64,000 bases of DNA from positions 310,001 to 374,000 of the forward strand of contig WOFQ01000026.1 in NCBI GenBank assembly GCA_012184525.1. Reading direction: 5' to 3'. The notes below the pieces were generated by a model, which did no database searches, was not told the DNA's origin, and worked only from the letters and a program-made list of their open reading frames with translations. This DNA comes from Xenoacremonium recifei (taxonomy: Eukaryota; Ascomycota; Sordariomycetes; Hypocreales; Nectriaceae). Positions 11,448-24,544 of this stretch are shown in pieces. How positions within the stretch are numbered: the stretch's first letter is position 1; every line of letters starts with the position of its first letter. A program made the position numbers and the translations under genes.

Positions 11448-11959
11448 GGCAAGGACGTGGCACGGAATCCCGTGTCTAAGGCGATTTGGGGTCTCACGTG
11501 CAAGCGACAGATGCTATCATCGAGGCCGGAGATCATGGAAAGTTGAATATCGTCACAATTATAGCCAGGCATCACTAAATCGCCGACTGCTGGAGCTCCA
11601 GCGAAACATCCCTGCTGCCCCTTGCAGCTGTCTCCACCCGGCGGCCGCCCGCCCAATCACCGCCTCCGATCCACGGCCTCGGGTGGATTCCGAACTGATC
11701 CGCGGTCGCCTGTTTTTTTAGGAGCTTCCAGGCAATAACCAAGCAATCGGCGCCAGCAAAAAGTTTGGTGAGGTCCCGCTGTCCGAGAGACTTCATTCAA
11801 CACCACAACTCGCGCTCCGCGATCCCAATTCAATTGATAGCGACCGCCTCGCCTCCGCAGGTCTCGGATGCGCTGAGCCAACCCCCCATCGCCGCCCCCC
11901 GTCTCCGATCTCGCCTCCGATCATCTAGACCGCCGAACCCGACCTGACGATCGAGCGGC
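11448..11959. promoter_or_regulatory. Shared divergent promoter, VPH2/COQ1
   Basis: 512 bp between two divergent housekeeping starts. GC-rich with C-runs close to the COQ1 start and no clear TATA box, as is usual for fungal housekeeping promoters. Confidence 0.5.
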
Positions 11960-13445
11960 ATGCAGCTCCGTCCGGTGCTGCGAGAGGCTGCGGCCCGAAA
12001 TGGCTCGATGACGCTGGCGATGGCGATGACGGCGCGGGCTACAGCTCCGGCGTGTGTGCTGTGCCGTCACCAGCAGTGGACAGTCAGCCAGCGGACGCCC
12101 GCGAGGATACAACGGGCGAGCATGCACTATAGCCCGCGAAGAGACTCGGCCTGGGCTGCTGCCGTGCAAGTCGCCTCCAATGTCGTGGGCAACGTCGTCA
12201 AGAAGGCCGCCAAGGACACCGCCATGACAGTCGATCCGCTGCGAACCGTCGCCAAGGAGATGAAGTTCCTGACGGGCAACATCCGCAAGCTGCTCGGATC
12301 CGGCCACCCCTCGCTCGACCGCGCCGCCAAGTACTACACCCAGGCCGAGGGCAAGCACGTTAGGCCCCTGATTGTCCTCCTCATGAGCCGCGCGACGTAT
12401 CTGTGCCCCAAGGCGCCGCGAGACGTTGCTGCTCCGACCACCCGTGGCATCGACACGTCGATATCGCCCGTCCAGATCCTGTCCGATGTCAACCCCTCCG
12501 CCATGCCTCTGTCTTCTGTCGAGCCGGACGTGTACGAGGCCAATTCCGATATCCTTCCCAGCCAAAGACGGCTCGCAGAGATTACCGAGCTGATTCACAC
12601 GGCCTCCTTGCTGCACGACGATGTGATCGACCACTCTATCTCGCGGAGAGGTTCGCCCTCAGCCAACCTCGAGTTTGGTAACAAGATGGCCGTCCTGGCA
12701 GGAGACTTTTTGCTTGGCCGAGCTTCCGTGGCTCTGGCACGCCTGCGTAACGCCGAGGTCGTCGAGCTGCTTGCCACGGTCATCGCAAACCTGGTGGAAG
12801 GCGAGTTCATGCAGCTGAAGAACACAGAGCGCGACGAGCGCAACCCCCAGTGGTCCGAGGAGACGCTCAGCTACTACCTCCAGAAGACATACCTCAAGAC
12901 AGCGAGTCTCATCTCCAAGTCGTGTCGTGCAGCAGCACTCCTGGGTAACGCAGACGTCGCAACCGTCGACGCGGCGTACTCGTACGGGAGGAATTTGGGG
13001 CTGGCGTTCCAGCTGGTCGACGATCTGCTCGACTACACACAGAGCGGCACGGACCTGGGCAAGCCGGCGGGAGCCGACCTGGAGCTGGGCCTAGCTACGG
13101 CGCCGCTGCTGTTTGCGTGGAAGCAGATGCCCGAGCTGGGGGCGCTCGTGGGCCGCAAGTTTGCGAAGGAGGGTGACGTCGCGAGGGTGAGTGCAGTCTG
13201 CCCTGCCATTGGTTGACATCGACTAGCGAATCAACTGGCATGGATGCGTCGACACACAAATGCTAACATTTCTTTGTTCCTAGGCACGTGAACTCGTCCT
13301 GCAGAGCGACGGCATCGAGCAGACCCGCGCCCTCGCGCAGGAGTACTCGGACAAGGCCATTGCCGCCATTGCCGACTTCCCCGACAGCGAGGCCAAGGAC
13401 GGGCTGATCGATATGGCCCAGAAGACGCTGAAAAGGCAGAAGTAG
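11960..13445 (+). CDS. COQ1: Trans-polyprenyl diphosphate synthase for ubiquinone (Coq1)
   Basis: Exons 11960..13186 and 13284..13445, with a 97-bp GTGAGT...CCTAG intron; 462 aa. The first ~55 residues are Arg/Ala-rich with almost no acid, a mitochondrial presequence. Then come the prenyltransferase motifs: GKHVRP, first Asp-rich motif LLHDDVID, SRRGSPSANLEFGNKMAVLA, GEFMQL and second Asp-rich motif QLVDDLLDYT. The enzyme elongates isopentenyl units on allylic diphosphates to make the coenzyme Q side chain in the mitochondrion; chain length cannot be read from sequence. The exon 1 ORF reads a few codons into the intron; the spliced end GDVAR-ARELVLQSDGIEQT is the conserved one. Confidence 0.93.
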
Positions 13446-14246
13446 ACGCACAACCACCCACCAACTCACACATCTCTGAGGGGTCCTCTCCCTCTTGTAC
13501 TACTAGTATTATTATTATTACTATACTCTTGCGTGTATTCAGAAAGAAAGAAACGGGCGGCCACGGGGCCAGGAAGAAACTTGTATTAGGGACCAACTCA
13601 GTCTCCCAGTTGATGAGGGATGCATATAGACGGAGCATGGCGGTCACGGGCAGAACCAAAAAGAAAAGCTGCGGAAGAAAGGGGAGTACGGTAGAAAAGA
13701 TATCCACCACCCTCGGTTATGTTGTACTTGATTGACGTTACGAAGACGAAGGCCGAGACTATGAGTTGTGATCGAGTAATAAGTTGTTAGCGAATAGGTT
13801 CCGGGCCGGGTGCGTGTTACCGCACCAAAGGGGAAAAGGCGCCGCTTTCGCCGCACAACTCCGCGGAAGGGGCAGTGTGACATTCTGACTCGGACTCTGG
13901 AGTACAACAACTGCAACACCAGAGGTACAACTCCCAACAAAGTGTCCATTCAATACGAGCCTTCACAAAGAGCCTAGACCGTACCAACAAGACTCCCCAT
14001 CGGATTCACCGCCCTCTCCCGGGGCCGCGATCCCATGATCCTACTCTAACCCCTCTCTGCCAATTCCTACTAGCCACAACTCCAGACTGCGAATAGCCTC
14101 ACTCGCTATTACTCCATGGTTACTCGATGGAAATGACCAGCAGGCGCACCTGATTGGTCGCCGGGCCGGTCGACGTCGGGAGGCGGCCGAGTCCGAAGCC
14201 CCCCGGGGAATTCTCGGGCTGGCTGGCACTAGGGACGAATCCACCC
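13446..14246. other. Intergenic downstream of COQ1
   Basis: No gene recognised. The first ~100 bases are the likely COQ1 3' UTR, with a TATTATTATTATTAC tract near 13507. Overlapping ORFs of 60-130 codons have no family features. Confidence 0.5.
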
Positions 14247-14593
14247 TGATAAGGGATTTCACGAGAATGCACGCAGCGCAGCGCAAGGTAGGTAACAAAG
14301 GAGTCGCCGATAAGCACCGGCCGAGGCAGACGGGACTCGGGGACGTGATTCAGTGGCAGAGGGAGGGATTGGCTGGACTGGACTCTGGCTGCAAAGTCGG
14401 CCGAGATGTCCGCCGGGCCGCCGCTGGAGGGCGCAGTTGTTAGTACTGATATGATAAGAAAGGGAGAGGCCGTGGACCCCGAATTTCCCTCGAGGCAAGC
14501 CATTACTCGATGGAATCGAGCACTCGCGCGCGTCGGCTGATGTCGCCGGATCTCTTTGTTGGACTCTAGTCGACTCCGTAGGCCATCGAGTAA
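14120..14593. repeat. Three copies of the 11-mer TTACTCGATGG
   Basis: TTACTCGATGGAA occurs at 14120-14132 and again at 14503-14515; the inverse complement CCATCGAGTAA is at 14583-14593. All three lie in the COQ1-allantoinase gap and may be binding sites or remnants of a dispersed repeat. A related 10-mer occurs near 31045. Confidence 0.7.
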
Positions 14594-14686
14594 GCCTTAC
14601 TCGAGCAGTTGAGGGTGAATCGCCCTTCCTTATCATCCCCCTCCACCCCACCATCCCGGGCCTGCGAACTGTTCGCCAGAGATAAG
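14247..14686. promoter_or_regulatory. Five GATAAG (AreA/NIT2-type) sites upstream of allantoinase
   Basis: HGATAAG motifs are seen at 14247-14253, 14308-14314, 14452-14458, 14629-14635 (as CTTATCA) and 14680-14686. HGATAR is the known target of the nitrogen-regulatory GATA factors AreA/NIT2, and clusters near purine-catabolic genes are typical. The nearest site is 158 bases from the allantoinase ATG. Nitrogen control is inferred. Confidence 0.65.
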
Positions 14687-14843
14687 CAAGCACCAGACCA
14701 GACACGACAAACAGGCTCGTCTGCTGATCGGGAGTTGCGTCTGTCCGGCAGATTTACCCCAGATTCCTTCTTTTCTCTTGGATCCCCCCCTCATTCTTGA
14801 TTCTCCCCCCTGCATCTTCTTCACTCCTGCAAAAGCCCTCATC

Positions 14844-16494
14844 ATGACCGTCGCCAACTGCCAGGACGTCGGTCCCCTGACCGTGCTCGTGTCGTCGCGC
14901 GCAGTCATCACGCTGCCCAACGACTCTCTTCTGCTCACGCCCGCTACCATTGTCGTCTCGGCGCAGTCCGGCAAGATCGTCTCCGTCACGCCGGAGATCC
15001 TCGACGCCTCCAGCTTTCCCCCATCGGCCACCTACATCGACCACAGCCCCAAGCTCCTGATCCCGGGTCTTGTCGATGCTCACGTCCACCTCAACGAGCC
15101 TGGCCGCACGGAATGGGAGGGCTTCTGGACCGGAACGCGGGCTGCGGCCAGCGGCGGCGTGACAACCGTTATCGATATGCCCTTGAACGCCATCCCGCCA
15201 ACCACCACCGTTGCCGGCTTCGAGGAGAAGCTCAAGGCCAGTCGGGGCCAGTGCTGGGTCGACGTCGGCTTCTATGGCGGCGTGATTCCCGGAAACGCTG
15301 ACGAGCTGAAGCCCCTGGTTGAGGCTGGTGTGCGAGGCTTCAAGGGCTTCCTCATCGAGTCAGGAGTGAGTGTTTTGCCTCGATATGTCATCGCGCGGGC
15401 CGTTGATTTGCTGACATGTGTAGGTTGACGAGTTCCCGGCTGTCTCCTCCACCGACGTGGCGCTCGCCATGGAAACCCTCAAGGACTCGCCCACTACCCT
15501 CATGTTCCATGCCGAGATGATCCCCCCGATCTCAGACTCAGTCGGCGATGCGGTGACCGTCTCGGAGCCTCCCCTGGCGCCCACCGGCGATCTGTCCGCC
15601 TACAAGACCTTCCTCGACTCGCGACCCCCGGCCTTCGAGACCTATGCCATCGAGGAGATTCTGGCTCTGGCCCACATTGCGCCGTCGCTGCACTTGCACA
15701 TCGTCCATCTTTCGGCCACACAGTGCATCCCGATCCTGAAGGAGGCCCGCGAGCGCGGCATCAACATCACTGCCGAGACATGCTTCCACTATCTCGGACT
15801 TACCGCAGAGGAGATCGAGAAGGGCGACACCCGACACAAGTGCTGTCCTCCAATTCGAGAGGGCAAGAACCGAGATGGCCTGTGGGAAGAGCTTGTCGCT
15901 GATGACTCGTGTATTCGCACGGTTGTGTCAGATCACTCGCCCTGCACGCCTCAGCTGAAGCTGCTGCCCGATCACCTCGACACTAGCCGAGCCGACCTGC
16001 TTCACTCCGATTCCGGTATCGACATGACGCTTCCTAAGGAGGAGCAGATTGAGGAACCTATCGAGAAGGTCGCGCGCGGAGACTTCTTCGCGGCCTGGGG
16101 CGGCATCTCGTCCGTCGGTCTCGGACTTCCCATCCTGCACTCAGCCTCCAAGAAGCGCTCAGCCTGCTCCAAAACACCCTCCATCACGGATATCGTTCGT
16201 CTGTGCTGCCAGGCCACGGCGGCGCAGGTCGGTCTGTCGCATCGCAAGGGCGCCATCAAGGCCGGCATGGACGCCGACATCTGTGTCTTCGACGACGCCG
16301 ATGTCTGGACCTTTTCGCAGGGCGACATGCGCTGGAAGAACCGCTGCTCGCCATGGGAAGGCCACGAGTTCACGGGCCGCGTCAAGGAGACCTGGCTGCG
16401 CGGACGCAAGGTGTTTGAGCTGCACGGCGGCGTCTCGGGTTTCGTCGCGACGAAGCCGTTCGGAGAGTCGATTACTGAGAAGAGAGTCATCTAA
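14844..16494 (+). CDS. DAL1: Allantoinase
   Basis: Exons 14844..15365 and 15424..16494, with a 58-bp intron (GTGAGT, CTGACAT, GTAG); 530 aa. It is a binuclear-metal cyclic amidohydrolase: HxH in VDAHVHLNEPGRTEWEGF, the Lys that is normally carboxylated in GVRGFKGFL, metal-ligand His in MFHAE and HIVHLS, and the catalytic Asp in VSDHSPC. It opens allantoin to allantoate in purine nitrogen salvage. The allantoate-permease-type transporter near 50-52 kb is in the same broad area of metabolism but is too far away to be called linked. Start chosen at MTVANCQDVG, the ATG where family similarity begins. Confidence 0.93.
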
Positions 16495-18562
16495 TCAACC
16501 TGGAGAGAGAAACGAGAGAACACGGCGGCAGATTGCAAGGGCATTTTCTGGGAGCACATCGGGCATGCATTATCCGCGGCGCAAATGACGGCTTTTGATT
16601 CTGGGAACGGGACTGGGAGGACGACATGATTAGATGTATTGAAGATATCCATAGATGAACGATAAAAGTGATGATTCAGAGATGCTGGACGCCAACAAGA
16701 ATGCAACAGAGAGAGCTTGGAGTGGCTTGAAGTTGGAGAGATGGAGGTCATTCGGAGCAGTGGAGGGAGAGTGGAGAAGGGCGCCTCATGATTTACAGAA
16801 CTCCTACCCTAGAGAATTTATTTGACAAATAACGCGAGTCATGGAATCACAGTCGGCTCATTGTGACGACTTGGTGATGATTGTGATTGAATTTCTAGTA
16901 GCTGTCTTGGTGATTGAGGCAGAAGTCCATGCTTTTGACAGCCGTAATTATATGCTTCTGCAGGCGAGTGACTGGCTATCGGAATTTAAGTAGAGTTACC
17001 TACCGTCCCTAATTCTTCAACTCTAACGTTAAATCATGAGACTTTCCATCAGCCACCGAGTCTTCCCCAGATCAACTACCGAATCAACGCTTGAACTCTC
17101 CAATTTCAAAATCATGAAAGATTGATTGCTTCGGTCACTAAATGCTCAGCTTCTCTGGGAAATGGCCGAAGGATCCGGGATCACCAACACCCGAAGTCCT
17201 AGAATGCAACCCAAGAGTCTGGGCTCCCAAAGCGCAGACCGACTTGGACAAACAAAGAAGGCCGCTATGAGCTCCTCGTAACGCGCCGTGCATCTAGCTC
17301 CCATCCTCCGGCCCTCGCCAGAAACAGGTCCCCGAATCTAAGAAACAAGCGTAGATCCATCGCCGGCGTCACCAAACACGAGCATCTATCGACTATGGCA
17401 TCGCAAAAGATAGTTAACGTCAATGTCGTAGTAAATGTCACTGTCTGTAAGCGAGGTCGTTGGAGCACGGCACAAAGGCCCGGGAATGGCGTTGTCCGGC
17501 CTCGTTTCGCAGCCGACGTGGGGAATCGGCGCGGAAGCGAGGCGAGACAAGACAACGTGCAGAAGCGGGTGTGGAGGGTCGATTGGGGGAGTAATTTTGA
17601 GATGGCAGAGATCGGAGAAACGATGGGCTGACGGGCTGGGAATATCGCCAACTAGACAACTGCCGTGAGTGTTTGTTGGTGTGGTGCTTGCGCGTGCTGG
17701 TTATCATTAAGATGAAGTCCATTCAGCTGGACACTCGATACACCCTGAGATATCAGTCAGCGGTCAAAGCATGCATGCTCAATGCTCAATGCTACCAAAG
17801 AGCTACTGTTACATTGGACCTCTCGTCTGACCTCCATCGCCAACTCTGCTTCACACCTTCACCCAAGGTCCCAAATCCCACGTCGCCATCTGGCCCCTGC
17901 TCCCACCCGTTAAGACAAAGCTATTGGACATGGCTTCAGCCTCTGCTGGGCCTCGGCGACGCCTCCACGATGTTTGTTGGACCCGCGATCAAAGGTCGGC
18001 CGCCGACTAATTTGTCTGGCCCCCCCTCCATCTTATTCGACCCCCCTTAGCCTATAACCGACTCAATCCCAGCGGCTCAGCTATCGGGATCCTGGGTCAA
18101 AAGCACGGAAATCCCTTCCACTCTTGAACCCTGGGACCTCTCTACCAAGTCTTTCCCCGCGTCGGTTCGCAGGTCTCTCCACCGAAACTCACCTCACCTC
18201 TGTGCCGGTCCCACCACTTGCGATGCTTTGATGCTCGGTTACGCCTCGCTTGGGATATCATGATAAGACGCGGACGGAGAATTAATTCCCTTGTTAATAC
18301 AGGCTAGGGGTTTCTGTAAGGCTGGAGCGACTATAGATGGTCCTTCCCGGCGCAACTCTCGCAGCGTCATAGATTCGACCTTGACGACAAAGACCTCGCG
18401 CCCTGTACTTTTCAAATTAGAGGCCGTTCATTGATCTGACAATTCGGACTCGCTTGACTGTTGAATTCACTAGAAGATTATTGTCAGCGGTCATCATGGG
18501 AGAGTTTCAACGGTAGAAGCATTCCCGATATACTCAGAATTCCACCGGCCCGACAAGCCACA
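16495..18562. other. Two-kilobase gap before the ABC transporter gene
   Basis: No gene recognised. ORFs such as 17265-17651 on the minus strand are open but compositionally unlike protein and overlap others. The right part (17820-18060) is rich in C-tracts and CGG-type triplets and presumably includes the ABC transporter promoter. Confidence 0.5.
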
Positions 18563-21500
18563 ATGGTCACCTCGTCAGACACCAAAACGAAACACTTGTC
18601 AGATCCAATAGAGATCGACAAGGTCGACCGGGCAAGCTCTCTAGACACCTCGCTCGACCCCCCGTCACAACATCCCGACGTCCATCGGCTCTCCCTGTCA
18701 GGGGCTGGCCACCTCTCACTCGACGATGTACAGGCCGTCCGCGTCCAACTGCGCAATGTCGCCGTCTCAGTCGACACAGCGCCCTCATGGCTCGACCCCG
18801 CGACATACGGCGAGCTCTTCGCCGCCAAGTTCAAAGTCGCGCCTCAGATGAAGACGCTGCTTCACTCCATGAGTGCAGACCTGCAACCAGGCACCCTAAC
18901 AGCCATCATTGGTGGTAGCGGATCGGGCAAGACGACGCTGTTGAACACCATGGCTGAGCGCATGATGAGTCCGCGGCTGAGTAGGGAGGGTGTGACGACG
19001 TTCAACGGCGAGGTTGGGGTTCACAATGTGAGACACGCGTATGTCATGCAGCAGGACATTTTGCTCCCGTCGCTCACTGTGCGGGAGACGTTGAGATATT
19101 CGGCCGATCTGAGACTTCCGTCTGAGATCCCGGCCGAGGACCGCATGAGGGTCGTGGAGGAGGTTATTCGGGAACTGGGCCTCAAGGAGTGCGCTGATAC
19201 ACGTATTGGCAACACTCAGCACCGAGGATGTTCTGGAGGCGAGAAGAGGCGCACGAGCATTGGGGTGCAACTGCTTGCTAACCCGTCAGTCTTGTTCCTC
19301 GATGAGCCTACCACTGGTCTTGATGCTACAAGCGCATACCAACTCATTCGCACCCTGAAGAAGCTGGCTCAGAAGGGTCGCACTATCATCACCACCATCC
19401 ACCAGCCGCGATCAGAGATCTGGGACCTGTTCGATAACCTCATCGTGCTAACCAAGGGAAGCCCCGTCTACTCCGGATCGATCCGAGAATGCCTGCCGTG
19501 GTTTCAAGACCTGGGCTTCCAGCTGCCTCCATTCGTCAACCCTGCTGAGTTCATTATTGATATCGCGGCAGTCGACAATCGAACGCCTGAATTGGAAGAG
19601 GAGAGCACTGCGAGAGTCGAAAGGCTGAAGTTGGCATGGAGCACAGAAAGCGAGAAGACGTTCATGCCTCTTGATCTTGTCGTCGAGAGTAACCGAAGAC
19701 GACACAAGAAGGAGGCAGAGAAGCATGCCGGATTTGGACGACAGATCCTCGTGCTGACGGATAGGACACTCAAAGTGACCTACCGCGATCCTCTCGGTAT
19801 GACGGCCTCCATCATGGAAGCCATCTTCATGGGCCTCGTTACAGGGTATCTCTTCTATGACCTCGGCCGAGATCAAGCCGGCATTCGATCACGAGAAGGC
19901 GGTCTATACACCGCAGCCGGTCTGCAAGGCTACTTGATCCTCATCTTCGAATGCTACCGCATGACCATCGACATCACGACCTTCGATCGCGAATCCTCCG
20001 AGAACTGCGTCGATGCACTGCCCTTTATCCTCTCTCGACGTCTTGCGCGGCTTCCGACAGAGGACCTGCCTGTTCCATTTCTATTTTCTGTCATCTTGTA
20101 CTTCATGGCGAACTTTGAGCGCGATGTACAGAAGTTCTTCATCTTCTTTGCCATTACTCTGCTGAACCACTACATCGCTGTGACTTGCGCTATTACCTGT
20201 GTCGCTACTGTGAGACACTTCCCCGGAGCAAGTCTCATTGCAAACCTTGTCTACACGTTGCAGAGCATGGCGTGTGGATTCTTCATACAAAGCAATTCGA
20301 TCCCTGTCTACGTGCGATGGCTCAAATGGCTTGCTTATGCGGTGTGTACTCTCTCCCCTTTGTTGCAGGTTCAAGAAACTGACTCTTCAAGTTTTACGCC
20401 TTTGGCGCATACGCTGGAAACGAATTCGAAGGAAGCTTCTACGACTGTCCATACCCAGGTGGCATGTCCAACCCAGAGTGCAAGCAGTATACTGGAACGT
20501 ATGTGATGGCGTCGCTCGGCTTCCCCAAGAACTGGGTCTGGCGGCCGATCCTGGTGATGGTCGCTTTTGTAGTGTTCTTCATCACACTGTCAGTGATTGG
20601 CCTTACCTTTCTGAAGGTCGAGATGACGATTGCTCGGGCCCGGACGTCGGATACCGATCTCTCAGCTGGAAAGGAGAAGATGACGGCTCGCTCGATCGCT
20701 GAAGTCCGGACTATCGATGTTGGGCTGGATGAGTTTGGACTTGATCTTGACAAGAGATCAGCGGCCGGGAAGAAGCTGCCGACGAAGACCATCCTCGAGC
20801 CCGTCACCGCAACGTTTCAGGCTGGTGTACTCAATGTCATCATGGGGCCATCTGGCAGTGGTAAGACATCACTGCTCAACGCTATGGCGCTCCGACTACG
20901 GAACTCTTTGGGGACCAAGTATCGCCCGTCTGGCAAACTCACATTCAACGGCGCATTGCCCTCCGACTCCGTCATTCGGTCTGTATGCTCGTATGTTTGC
21001 CAGGACGACGACGCCCTTCTCCCATCTCTCACAGTTCGAGAGACCCTTCAGTTTGCCGCGGGCCTGCGACTCCCCTCATTCATGAGCAAAGAGGAAAAGT
21101 ATCGTCGAGCCGAAGACGTGCTATTGAAGCTCGGGTTGAAGGATTGCGCGGATAACCTTATTGGAAGCGATTTGATCAAAGGAATCTCTGGCGGAGAGAA
21201 GCGCCGTGTGTCGATTGCTGTCCAGGTTTTGACCGATCCTCGAATTCTGCTGCTCGACGAACCTACATCTGGCCTGGATGCTTTCACTGCGAATTCTATC
21301 ATGGAGGTGCTTCAGGGTCTGGCCAACGAAGGACGAACTCTCATCCTCACCATCCACCAAGCCCGGTCCGATCTCTTCAAACAATTTGGGAATGTTCTTC
21401 TCCTCGCACGGGGAGGTTCACCAGTTTATGCCGGTTCTGCGAAAGAGATGCTTGGATACTTCGAGAGACATGGCTATGAATGTGGCCAACATACAAACCC

Positions 21501-22683
21501 AGCTGATTTTGCCCTGGACATGATCACGATTGACTTACAGGCGGATGACAGAGAGATCGAGACTCGAGCGCGAGTAGAGAAATTGATTGAGAGCTGGAGT
21601 ACCGAAGGAAGTTCCTGGGGCGCAAGACGACTTTCTGAAATTAAGGAGACAGACGAAGCGAACGAGAAGAGCAACACCACGGTGAACCCAGATCAAACAG
21701 AAAAGATTGAAACAACTGATGACCGACGAGCGTCCCTCGCCGCCCCTCCCCGAAAGTCCTTCAATAAAGCCTCCCTCTCCACGCCCGCCGAACTCGGCGC
21801 CCTCATCCGCAAACGCTCCTCCATCACCACCTCCCTGCCCATCCTCCTCCACCGCGCCAGCATCAACACGCGCCGCCAACCACAGCTCATCCTCGCACGC
21901 CTCATGCAAGTCATTGGCCTCGCCATCGTCCTCGCGCTGTTCTTCGCGCCGCTCCACCACGATTACTACTCGGTGCAGAGCCGTATGGGCTTCGTACAGG
22001 AGCTGGGTGCGTTTTACTTTGTGGGCATGTTGCAGAATGTGGCGATCTATCCGAGCGAGCGAGATGTGTTTTATCGAGAGGATGATGATGGGGTGTATAG
22101 TGTGGAGGCGTTCTTGGCGACGTATACGATTCTGGAGGTGCCGTTTGAGATTGTGAGTTGTTTGGTGTTCGGTGTGCTGTGCGCTATTGCGGTTGGCCTG
22201 CCGAGGACGGCGGAGATGTATTTTGTCTCTGTCTTTGCGTGTTTCGGTATCGTTTCTTGTGGCGAGAGTCTGGGCATCATGTTCAACACGCTCTTTGGTC
22301 ATACGGGCTTTGCCGTCAATGTGATGGGAATCTTCCTATCGGTCGCGAACACCATGGCTGGCATCATGTCGATCAACATGCCGAAGCTGTTCAAGTCGTT
22401 CAACTACCTATCTCCCATTCGATACGCCACGCGAGCGGTTGCGCCGTATTCTCTCAGGGGAGTAAAGTTTACTTGCAACGACAGTCAGCGTTTGACAGAC
22501 GGGAGTTGTCCGATCCAGACTGGAGAGGATGTGCTGGACTTATACAAGTTCAATGTGAACCCGGTGACGAATGTTGCCATACTGGCTGGGCTTGTGGTCA
22601 TTTACAGGATCCTGGCCTGGCTGTTGCTGAAGGCGATGAGAGGACATCATTGGGGGAGGAAAACACGAGAGGAGAAGAAATGA
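18563..22683 (+). CDS. Full-length ABCG-type transporter, (NBD-TMD)2
   Basis: Exons 18563..20341 and 20392..22683, with a 50-bp intron (GTGTGT...AAACTGAC...TTCAAG) that joins WLKWLAYA to FYAFGAYAGNEFEG; 1356 aa. NBD1 has Walker A GGSGSGKTT, signature CSGGEKRRTS and Walker B VLFLDEPTTGLD; NBD2 has GPSGSGKTS, ISGGEKRRVS and ILLLDEPTSGLD. Both nucleotide sites look complete. The NBD precedes each membrane domain, as in the ABCG/White group, and both halves are canonical, unlike the degenerate site of PDR-type pumps. It is probably a plasma-membrane or vesicular exporter of lipids or small hydrophobics. The open frame runs upstream without an ATG, so the start is the ATG at 18563. Confidence 0.92.
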
Positions 22684-22922
22684 GTAGCGGGATCTCGGAG
22701 GCTCTGTGATATTTCATTATTATTTTGTGACCCATTAGCAAGCGAGCATCTAAAATAGACTGATGACGACTTTTAATAATAGCGCGTTCCAAAAAGATGT
22801 GAGCAAGTATGTAAAACATCATGCGACTCCAACTTGGCCAGCGTCGGCCGAGGGCTCACTAGATCCATCTGAATCAACACCTGTGAAGCATTACCTCCTG
22901 TGGCTATGTAAGTACCTGGGAA

Positions 22923-24127
22923 TTACTCCAGCATCTCGAAGATAGCCTTGACCTCGGGAACCTTCTCTTCGAGCTCCTCTCTCGTCTCCTGCCAAACGAT
23001 CTGCTGGGCCTTGCGGCCGCTCGCCCTGTTCATGAAAGGCGGATATCTGGTGTCACTATTAGCATTGTAGGCTCAGAAAGGGGTCAAGAACTTACCCAGC
23101 GGTATCAAAGTCTTGCATGATCTTGCCATGACCGTCTGCCGAAGCCGAAACTCCGTTGACCAGCGCGGTCGCACAGATCTCGGGTTCTCTCGCTCCAAAG
23201 TTCATGATCAGTCTTGGAATCAGCTTCGACTGGTTAGGGTTCGTGAGGGGCGTCCAAGCCGAGCCAGGGTCAGCGCTGTTGATGGTAACCTTGCTCAGGG
23301 TCTTTCCTTGAGCAGCCGCGACTCGGGCAGCCAATTCACGAGCGAAGTAGAGAAGCAGGCCCTTGGAACGACCGTACTGATGAGCCTGCTCCATGCCTTC
23401 CTTGTTGGTGCTCATCTTTCTGAGATAGGAGCCCTTCTTTGGCACACCCATGGTGAAGGAGGAGGGGTAAATGCCAAAGGTGGTGACAAAGGTGAGAACA
23501 GGAGGGTTGGGGTTGCTAGGGGAAGACTTGAGCAGAGGCAAGAGGAGGAGCGAGATGAGCGCGCCAGAGAGGAAGTTGACCTGGACGGCTGGTTTGTTGG
23601 AGACCACCATTAGCACGCTTCAAAAAATGCGGTCTGGATGAGGACTCACAGCTCTCCCAACCCTCAGGCGACAATCGACGATTGAAGGCCAGAATTCCAG
23701 CAGTCATCAAGACGTGATCCAGACTCTTCAATTCCTGTGCCTTCTTTGCCAGCTCCCGGCAGCCTGCATAGGACATCAGATCGGCCTCCCAGACGAGGAT
23801 GTTGGGCTTGGGCTGGCCGGCAGCCTCCAGGTCGGCCTCAATCTGCTTCTTCACATCCCCGCAGTTCTTGACGTCGACCAGAACAAGCGTCTCGACCTCG
23901 CGAGTGGCGAACAGCTTTGCAGCCCGGGATCCAAAAGCTCCATTGGCGCCGGTGATGATAACAGTCCTGCCCTTGTAGGATTTGGTGACGACGGTGGGCC
24001 TGCCATGGCGCTGTTTATACAGGCTCTGCCAGGGGAAGTATTCGGCCAGGAACAAGGGAATGCCATAGGCCAGCCCGATGACGAGCACGGTGACGGCGGC
24101 AGCAACGTATAGACCCGAATTGGCCAT
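22923..24127 (-). CDS. Membrane-anchored short-chain dehydrogenase/reductase
   Basis: Three exons, 24127..23650, 23588..23096 and 23046..22923; 364 aa. Splice sites GTGAGT...ACCAG and GTAAGT...ACCAG give continuous SDR sequence (GWES-SVQVNFLSGAL). A signal anchor covers residues 5-30 (LYVAAAVTVLVIGLAYGIPLFLA). The NAD(P) motif TGANGAFG and the active-site YGRSK (YxxxK) are present, so it should be active. It resembles the retinol-dehydrogenase/WW-oxidoreductase-like SDRs of fungi; substrate unknown. It is divergent from the HET gene at 24545. Confidence 0.85.
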
Positions 24128-24544
24128 TTTGAGAGGAAGTAGCTCGCGATTCTATACGCGTGCCTGACAGGTATTTGGGTGAATAAGTCAAGGATAGCGG
24201 CGGGAGCATTTAAGTTGCAGTAAGGGGATGATCCAGGGCGGTGGCATGATTTGCGGGGTAAACAGATGCCGGGACCGGAGATTATCGCTGTGAATTATGC
24301 AAAGACCAGTTGCCTCCAAGGATCCACAGCACATGCATTGGAGGAACAATCGAGGCAGGCAGCGACGAAATGTGCATGCATAAATACGTGGCAGGAGGCT
24401 GGTGGCTGTTTGCCCATCATGCAGCTGCAATCTGTAAAAAAGGCATCTAAGCCTCACTCTGCACTCATATTATTAAAGGACACTTCTTCCAAAGAAAATT
24501 AGCCTGGGACAGAATAATGCTTTAATTCTTTTCGCCCATTGAGA
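24128..24544. other. Divergent intergenic region, SDR/HET
   Basis: 417 bp between divergent starts. No ORF, repeat or named site is convincing. Confidence 0.45.

Noticed and set aside
17265..17651. 128-codon minus-strand ORF in the gap before the ABC gene
   Set aside because: Ser/Thr/Leu-biased text without domains, overlapped by plus-strand ORFs of similar length.
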